Positions 42,785 through 47,338 of a DNA stretch of 47,338 nt are shown here, piece after piece. Under the pieces are notes generated by a model that was not told where the DNA came from, ran no database searches, and worked only from the letters and a program-made list of their open reading frames with translations. The position numbers and the translations under genes are program-made. The DNA is from JALZAA01 sp035938395. GTDB taxonomy: Bacteria; Actinomycetota; Acidimicrobiia; IMCC26256; JACDBD01. Location of the stretch: positions 1 to 47,338 of the forward strand of contig DASZGY010000020.1 of the NCBI GenBank assembly GCA_035938395.1. Direction: 5' to 3'. Within the stretch, counting starts at the first letter, position 1; every line of letters starts with the position of its first letter.

Positions 42785-43243
42785 TTACTGCGGGAGTCCG
42801 AGCTGCTCAGCCTGCCGCGCGGCGTCCCAGAAAGCAGCGATGACGATGAGCTGGTCACCGGCCCACTTGCTGGTCTGGGCGAACTCGAGGTCGAACGCCT
42901 TTCCGGTCGGCGGAATCACTTTGCCGTCGGGCAGGGTCATCTCTCCCGTGAACGTCCCAGTGGCGTTGGTGACCACAGTGATCCAGTCGTCGCCTCCGAA
43001 CTGGATCGGGTACGGCGTGTGGACGCGGATGTCGGGAAACATCCGGACCAGCTGCTGCATCGCCGCGCCGTGGGCCTCCCGTCCGTAGATCGGGTCCGCG
43101 CTCCCGGGGATGAACGCGATCATGTCCGGGTGGTGCACGTCGTCCAACGCCTGCCAGTCGCGCGCGTTGAACAGGTCGTCGCCCTTTGTCATGCGAGCGA
43201 GTAGGTGCTCGGTCCGGCTGGTGCTTCCCGTCGCGGTAGCCAT
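42785..43243 (-). CDS. SnoaL-like/ester cyclase family protein
   Basis: This 152-residue NTF2-fold protein starts at ATG 43243 with GGAAGGAG 6 bp upstream. It contains the typical DDLFNARDWQALDDVHHPDMIAF, a central MQQLVRMFPDIRVH, and VIPPTGKAFDLEFAQ, as in SnoaL-type ester cyclases and related ligand-binding proteins. Key Asp/His residues resemble cyclase members but catalysis is not certain. It is divergent from a TetR regulator across 195 bp, which probably controls it. Confidence 0.82.
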   Translation of the reverse strand: MATATGSTSRTEHLLARMTKGDDLFNARDWQALDDVHHPDMIAFIPGSADPIYGREAHGAAMQQLVRMFPDIRVHTPYPIQFGGDDWITVVTNATGTFTGEMTLPDGKVIPPTGKAFDLEFAQTSKWAGDQLIVIAAFWDAARQAEQLGLPQ

Positions 43244-43399
43244 GAGGGCTCCTTCCCGTTGCGATCGGACTCTCAGGAGCAACCTCGCTCCGCCTCTCAC
43301 CCGCGCTGCAGGAGCACGCGCTCCCAGCCCTCATCGGCGAGGCGCGCCGCGCCCGCGAATCCGATCCCGCTTATCAGCGCTAACGTATTCACGACACCA

Positions 43400-43428
43400 T
43401 TGATAGTCAAGAGCGATACTGCGATATT
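43400..43428 (+). promoter_or_regulatory. Promoter of tetR-like gene with overlapping dyad
   Basis: TTGATA (43400-43405) and GATATT (43423-43428) are separated by exactly 17 bp. The -35 lies within a small perfect dyad TTGA-TAG-TCAA (43400-43410). The spacer contains a direct repeat GCGATACT/GCGATATT. The predicted start of transcription is only a few bases before ATG 43439, so the mRNA would be nearly leaderless. Autoregulation by the TetR protein is likely but not shown. Confidence 0.55.
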
Positions 43429-43438
43429 GTTTCCGCTG

Positions 43439-44245
43439 ATGTCGTCGAGGGACCGGGGGCCGGACCCTCGAGCCCGCATAGCGCGCGCCGCTGCCGAACT
43501 GCTCGCGACCGGGGGACGCAACGCGGTAACCACGCGAGCGGTGAGCGCCGCCGCGGGGGTGCAACCGCCCACGATCTATCGCCATTTCGGCGACATGCAG
43601 GGACTGCTCGACGTGGTCGCTCGCGAAACGCTCGCCGTCCACGTGCGCGAGCAGGCGACCCGAGCACTTTCGAACGACCCGGTCGAGGACCTACGGCGAG
43701 GGTGGGATCTCCACATCGCGTTCGGCCTTGCCCACCCCGACGCGTTCGCGCTGCTGTACAGCGCTCCGTCCGTCGCTGAGTCCAGATCAGCGATACACGA
43801 AGGCGTTGCGGTGCTGCGGGGGCTGGTCACGCGCATCGCCGAGGTCGGGCGGCTCCGTGTCGATGTTGCTCACGCCACGGACCTGATCCACGCCGCGGGT
43901 ACCGGCGTCACGATCACCCTGGCCGCCACTCCACCCGAAGAACGCGACCCGCGGCTCTCCGAAACGACGCGCGAGGCGCTACTTACCGCCATCACTGTTC
44001 CGGCCTCCGCCGAGACCCCGAACGGAGGGCCCGACGCTGCAGCTGAACAGGTGGCGGTTCACGCCGTTGCCCTGCGGGCCCTGCTCACCGAGGCACCCGG
44101 CGTCCTGTCCCCTGCAGAGCTACAGCTGCTCAGCGATTGGCTAGACCAGCTGGCCACGTCGGCGGCAGTCCGCGTCAGCGGGGCACGAGGCGCAACGCAC
44201 AGCGACGCAAATGCCGACCCTACGGGGTCTAGGCGCGAGCGTTGA
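43439..44245 (+). CDS. TetR family transcriptional regulator
   Basis: This 268-residue regulator is longer than the usual 190-220. The N-terminal TetR helix-turn-helix (about 12-58) has NAVTTRAVSAAAGVQPPTIY and HFGDMQGLLD. A ligand-binding domain follows (HIAFGLAHPDAFALLYSAPS). A low-complexity Arg/Ser/Asp tail after about residue 245 may not be structured. ATG 43439 has no ribosome site but sits just after a plausible promoter, consistent with a nearly leaderless mRNA. It is divergent from the SnoaL-like gene, its likely target. Confidence 0.87.
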   Translation: MSSRDRGPDPRARIARAAAELLATGGRNAVTTRAVSAAAGVQPPTIYRHFGDMQGLLDVVARETLAVHVREQATRALSNDPVEDLRRGWDLHIAFGLAHPDAFALLYSAPSVAESRSAIHEGVAVLRGLVTRIAEVGRLRVDVAHATDLIHAAGTGVTITLAATPPEERDPRLSETTREALLTAITVPASAETPNGGPDAAAEQVAVHAVALRALLTEAPGVLSPAELQLLSDWLDQLATSAAVRVSGARGATHSDANADPTGSRRER

Positions 44246-44317
44246 AGTGGCACCCAACCGGGCGCCTCGAGTTCTGCTGGGCGGCACAGTTCGCGCCTCG
44301 AGCGTCGCCTGACCGGG

Positions 44318-45526
44318 CTACCCGAATCGCGCGCTCAGAAATCGGAGTGCGCTCGGCACACCGGTCAACGCCACGATCATGTGCTCGCCGAATCGAAACC
44401 GGCGGTAGGTCACGTCGACGCCTTCACGACGGTACTTCTCGACGAGCTTGTCTACGTCGGCGATGGCGGGATACTGATCATGCACGGCGTGGTACAGGTA
44501 CAACTTGGTCGTAGGCGTGGCCTGACCGAGCCGGATCGCCTCGAAGGCGGTGCGCAACCCCGGTATCTCGAACACGCCGGGGACGGTCAGGTAGTCGCCC
44601 CAGCAGAGGAAGGGAAAGCTCATGATGAGCTGCTGGAAGGTCATGTCGGCCGCCGACGCCACCATGGCCTGACCCTGGGGTGTGAGGGCGCCGAGCAGGT
44701 CGACATCCGGAAACCCGCGGCTCATCCCGATGAGTGTGGCAACCGCCAGTCCGCTGAAGATGTTGCCGTCGTCGGGGAGTCCCGATGAGGTGGGGTCGAC
44801 CGGGATGGCGCCGGCGGCAGTACCCACGATGTTCAACTCCGGCGCGTAGCTCGAGTGCTGTTCGGCCGCCCAGACGGTTGCCTGGGCTCCGCCCGAGTAG
44901 CCCCAGAGGCCGATCGGCGTGGCGGCGTCGACGCCGGCCGGTTCGAAGGCGATCGCGGCGCGAATGCCGTCGAGCACGAAGCGGGCCGCCACCAGCCCCA
45001 CGCCGAAGGCGTGCTGCGGTCCGGTGTAGTCGGTGGTGACGACCGCCCACCCTCGGCGCAGCGCCCGGACCATGAGAGGAAGCTCCTGTTGGTTGCCGTG
45101 TCTCAGCGTGAACGAGGGATCGGCGGTCGCCCCCAGGCTGTCGATGGCGGGCTGATAGGAGAGCAGTGGCCTGACCGACCCGTTGAAGGGCCGCCGGGGA
45201 ATCATCACGGTCGTGACTCCCGACACGGCGGCACCATGGCCGTCGGTGGAACGGAACTTCACCTGCCACGCATCAGCGTTGACTACGCGGCGAAACATTC
45301 GGACCTCAACGGGCCGACCGTCGAGCACCTCGCCCGGGCAGAACGCTTCCGGGTTATCGGGCACGCGATAGAAGGGATCGTCTGCCGGAGGTGTCACCTC
45401 GACGAGCATCCGTGACAGAAGTCGCTCGGCGAGATCCAGGCCGCGAACCATCACCCGTGCGGCCACCAGCTTGCGCCGGCTCCTCAGGTCGGTCCGGGGT
45501 GGCAGGACTGCCCTCTGGTACTTCAT
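44318..45526 (-). CDS. Secretory lipase family (LIP) alpha/beta hydrolase
   Basis: This protein of about 402 residues belongs to the secretory lipase family (PF03583), with Ser-hydrolase elbow GYSGGAQ (S211), an upstream LLSYQPAIDSLG segment and a C-terminal FGEHMIVA carrying the likely catalytic His; DQYPAIADVD may supply the Asp. Family members hydrolyse triglycerides or other esters. No classical signal peptide is visible from ATG 45526. A longer frame from GTG 45595, which has GGGAAAGGAG before part of it, is possible, so the start is uncertain. It is downstream of the acyl-CoA ligase on the same strand, suggesting fatty-acid release followed by activation. Confidence 0.85.
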   Translation of the reverse strand: MKYQRAVLPPRTDLRSRRKLVAARVMVRGLDLAERLLSRMLVEVTPPADDPFYRVPDNPEAFCPGEVLDGRPVEVRMFRRVVNADAWQVKFRSTDGHGAAVSGVTTVMIPRRPFNGSVRPLLSYQPAIDSLGATADPSFTLRHGNQQELPLMVRALRRGWAVVTTDYTGPQHAFGVGLVAARFVLDGIRAAIAFEPAGVDAATPIGLWGYSGGAQATVWAAEQHSSYAPELNIVGTAAGAIPVDPTSSGLPDDGNIFSGLAVATLIGMSRGFPDVDLLGALTPQGQAMVASAADMTFQQLIMSFPFLCWGDYLTVPGVFEIPGLRTAFEAIRLGQATPTTKLYLYHAVHDQYPAIADVDKLVEKYRREGVDVTYRRFRFGEHMIVALTGVPSALRFLSARFG

Positions 45527-45638
45527 GGGCGGGACACTTCGGCCAGCAGCATCTTCCGGACCGCTCCTTTCCCCGTTCCGCGCCGACAAGCTCACCGCGC
45601 GGCGGCCGGATCAGCCCGAGAGGCGTAGTTCTCTGTGT

Positions 45639-47090
45639 TCAGAGCTGGGCGCGCTCTTCGAAGTCGGCACGCACGGCGCGGTGCAGCACCTTGCCGGTGG
45701 CGGTGGTGGGTAGCTCCTCGCACGTCGCGAGGATTTCGGGGGTCTTGAGCGAGCCGAGGCGCTCGCGTGCGAAGGCTCGCAGGTCGTCCATCGACAGGTC
45801 GTGTGCGTCGCGAGCGGGCACGATCATGGCCGCGACGCGCTCGCCCCACTCGGCGTCGGGCAGGCCCACGACCGCGGCGGCACCCACGCCGGGATGCTGG
45901 AGCAGCACGTCTTCGATCTCGGTGGGGGAGAGGTTCTCGCCGCCGCGGATAATCATGTCGTCGGCCCGGCCGACCACGAACAGGTAGCCGTCGTCGTCGA
46001 TGAAACCGAGATCTCCGGTGTGGAGCCAACCGGCGTCGTTGCGTTTCGAGGTGTCCGCGAGGTAGTCGCCGGAGACCTGCTCGCCGCGCACCAGGATCTC
46101 GCCCGGCTCGCCCGGCGCCGCGACCTCGCCGGCAGCGTCGATGCGCAGCTCGATCCCGGGCAGCGGCCGGCCGGCCGACTCGAGACGGCGCCGGATCGCC
46201 GGGTCGCTGCTCTCGAAGGCATTGCGGTGGTCGTCGGGCCCGAGGAGGCACACGGTCGACGACGTCTCGGTCAGGCCGTACGCGTTCACGAACCCGACGT
46301 CGGGGAACAGGGCCAACGCCCGCTCGAGCATCGAACGCGGCATGCGGGCACCGCCATAGGTAATCCGCCGCATGGACGGTACGCGGGCATCTGGATCGTG
46401 GTCCATCACGTCCACGATCCGCGCCAACATCGTCGGCACGAGGAACCCGTGGGTCACCTGCTCACGGCGAGCGATGTCGATCCACGCTTCGGGCGTGAAC
46501 CGCGGGAGCGGCACGATACGTCGGCCGGCGTACGTGGAGGTCAGCACGGCGACGACGCCCGCGACGTGAAACGGCGGCGCCGCCAACAGGTTCGCCTCGT
46601 CCTCCTCCGCGCTGGCGAACTCGGTGGTGGTCAGCACATACGAGGTCAGGTGCTGATGGCCCAGCACGGCTCCCTTCGGTGCCGAAGAGGTGCCGCTCGT
46701 GTACAGGACCACCGCGGGCCGATCCGGATCCTGTGGGTACTCGACTCGACCATTCTCCTTGTTCTCGGGCGCGATCCACTGCTCCGTGCTTGCGGTGACG
46801 GCGGGCTCGAGGCGCGCAAGCAACTGCTCGATCGCCGTGTCCGGAAGCCGGTAGTTGAGCGGCGCGTAGCTGCTTCCCGTCCATGCCGCCGCGAACAGGG
46901 CCACCGGCACCAACGGCCCGTTGGGCTCGACCACGGCGACGGTGGTTGCGCCCCGCTCCTGCACGCGTGTCTTCGCCGACGCGGCGTAGCTGCGGAGCGT
47001 CTCGTAGCTGAGGCCGTCGTCGCGGCTCCCGACGGCAACGCGGCCGCCGATTCCATCGGCGATCATGTCGAGAAGAAGCGCGACGTTCAC
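45639..47090 (-). CDS. AMP-dependent synthetase/ligase (acyl-CoA ligase family)
   Basis: This 483-residue ANL-superfamily enzyme would activate a carboxylic acid to acyl-AMP and usually acyl-CoA. The P-loop YTSGTSSAPKG is at 130-140, followed by the core AYGLTETSS, GWLHTGDLGFIDDDGYL and GRADDMIIRGGENL, and the catalytic Lys in PTTATGKVLH near the C-terminus. The start is GTG 47090, with only a weak ribosome site, 9 bp after the stop of a truncated upstream gene, so coupling is likely. The acid substrate is unknown; the downstream lipase suggests fatty acids. Confidence 0.9.
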   Translation of the reverse strand: MNVALLLDMIADGIGGRVAVGSRDDGLSYETLRSYAASAKTRVQERGATTVAVVEPNGPLVPVALFAAAWTGSSYAPLNYRLPDTAIEQLLARLEPAVTASTEQWIAPENKENGRVEYPQDPDRPAVVLYTSGTSSAPKGAVLGHQHLTSYVLTTTEFASAEEDEANLLAAPPFHVAGVVAVLTSTYAGRRIVPLPRFTPEAWIDIARREQVTHGFLVPTMLARIVDVMDHDPDARVPSMRRITYGGARMPRSMLERALALFPDVGFVNAYGLTETSSTVCLLGPDDHRNAFESSDPAIRRRLESAGRPLPGIELRIDAAGEVAAPGEPGEILVRGEQVSGDYLADTSKRNDAGWLHTGDLGFIDDDGYLFVVGRADDMIIRGGENLSPTEIEDVLLQHPGVGAAAVVGLPDAEWGERVAAMIVPARDAHDLSMDDLRAFARERLGSLKTPEILATCEELPTTATGKVLHRAVRADFEERAQL

Positions 47091-47099
47091 GAGCTCGAG

Positions 47100-47338
47100 T
47101 CAGTCCGAGGCCGGCAACGGCTTGGCTTCCTCGAGCACGAGGACCTCGTCGCCCGAGCGCACGACGACGACCACGGAATCGCACACCGGGCTGGGTGACC
47201 GGAGCCTGGTGTGAGTTTCATCCGCCATCACGACCTGGGCATCGGCGACCGAAGCCGACAGCGTATAGCCGTCACCGGCGGCGAAGGCCCGCAGGCGATG
47301 CCCGAGCTCATGGGCGCGGCGGCCCAGTTCGAGGCGAG
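47100..47338 (-). CDS. Unknown protein, C-terminal 78 residues (5' part outside window)
   Basis: An open frame enters from the right edge and ends at TGA 47100-47102. The visible part has a charged helical start (RLELGRRAHELGHRLRAFAA), a middle VADAQVVMADET and a strand-like VVVVVRSGDEVLVLEE close to the end. I do not recognise the family. It ends 9 bp before the acyl-CoA ligase start and is probably co-transcribed with it. Confidence 0.55.
   Translation of the reverse strand, partial: RLELGRRAHELGHRLRAFAAGDGYTLSASVADAQVVMADETHTRLRSPSPVCDSVVVVVRSGDEVLVLEEAKPLPASD

Overview
The window is GC-rich (roughly two thirds G+C by eye), densely coding, and uses GTG and TTG starts freely. Several families point to the Actinomycetota: a deazaflavin (F420)-type nitroreductase, a homodimeric AceE pyruvate dehydrogenase E1, a mycobacterial/streptomycete-type GH15 trehalase/glucoamylase, many Cys-anchored lipoproteins and an apparently leaderless transcript. 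A deep-branching class such as Acidimicrobiia or Thermoleophilia is possible, but I cannot fix it from sequence alone. I see no transposase, integrase, phage gene or CRISPR array, so this reads as chromosomal backbone with accessory metabolism.

Layout. 1-2.8 kb: two Baeyer-Villiger-type flavin monooxygenases transcribed divergently, with a pirin in front of the left one. 1.4-5.8 kb (+): monooxygenase, siderophore-interacting flavoprotein and LtrA joined by ATGA/GTGA overlaps, then a DUF389 protein. 5.8-14 kb (-): aldose 1-epimerase, cyclase-family hydrolase, a CydB fused to a type II NADH dehydrogenase, CydA, a GMC oxidoreductase and a glucose-1-dehydrogenase-like SDR. A GH15 glycoside hydrolase and an MFS exporter are divergent from these. 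17.4-19.8 kb (-): ClC channel, two tiny ORFs and a K+ channel. 20-23.1 kb (-): a MalT/LAL-type LuxR regulator, a SnoaL-like protein and a SHOCT protein. 23.3-27.2 kb (+): EF-Tu-like barrel, TesB thioesterase, F420-type nitroreductase, APH-family kinase, and an alpha/beta hydrolase fused to a class III cyclase. 27.2-30.1 kb (+): succinate-semialdehyde dehydrogenase, then encapsulated ferritin, encapsulin shell and an overlapping two-helix membrane protein. 30.1-32.1 kb (-): haem lipoprotein, CAP lipoprotein, SDR. 32.2-37 kb: FtsX-type permease and two membrane proteins. 37-40.8 kb: tRNA-Val(GAC), four-helix membrane protein, AceE and a small acidic protein. 41.2-42.6 kb: secreted Pro/Ala-rich protein, L,D-transpeptidase lipoprotein, tRNA-Val(CAC). 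42.8-47.3 kb: SnoaL-like protein and divergent TetR regulator, secretory-type lipase, acyl-CoA ligase and a truncated unknown gene.

How the genes may work together. The most striking unit is the respiratory cluster at 6.8-14 kb. The quinol-oxidase subunit CydB and an NADH:quinone oxidoreductase are encoded as one 782-residue protein, directly behind CydA, and packed with two sugar-type dehydrogenases. An inverting GH15 glycosidase starts from the same 150-bp divergent promoter region and an aldose 1-epimerase lies at the operon end. My inference is a self-contained glucose (possibly trehalose-derived) oxidation chain ending at a bd-type oxidase: glycoside to beta-glucose, to lactone plus NAD(P)H, to quinol, to O2. 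The second notable unit is an iron-storage encapsulin operon with a tightly coupled small membrane protein of unknown role.
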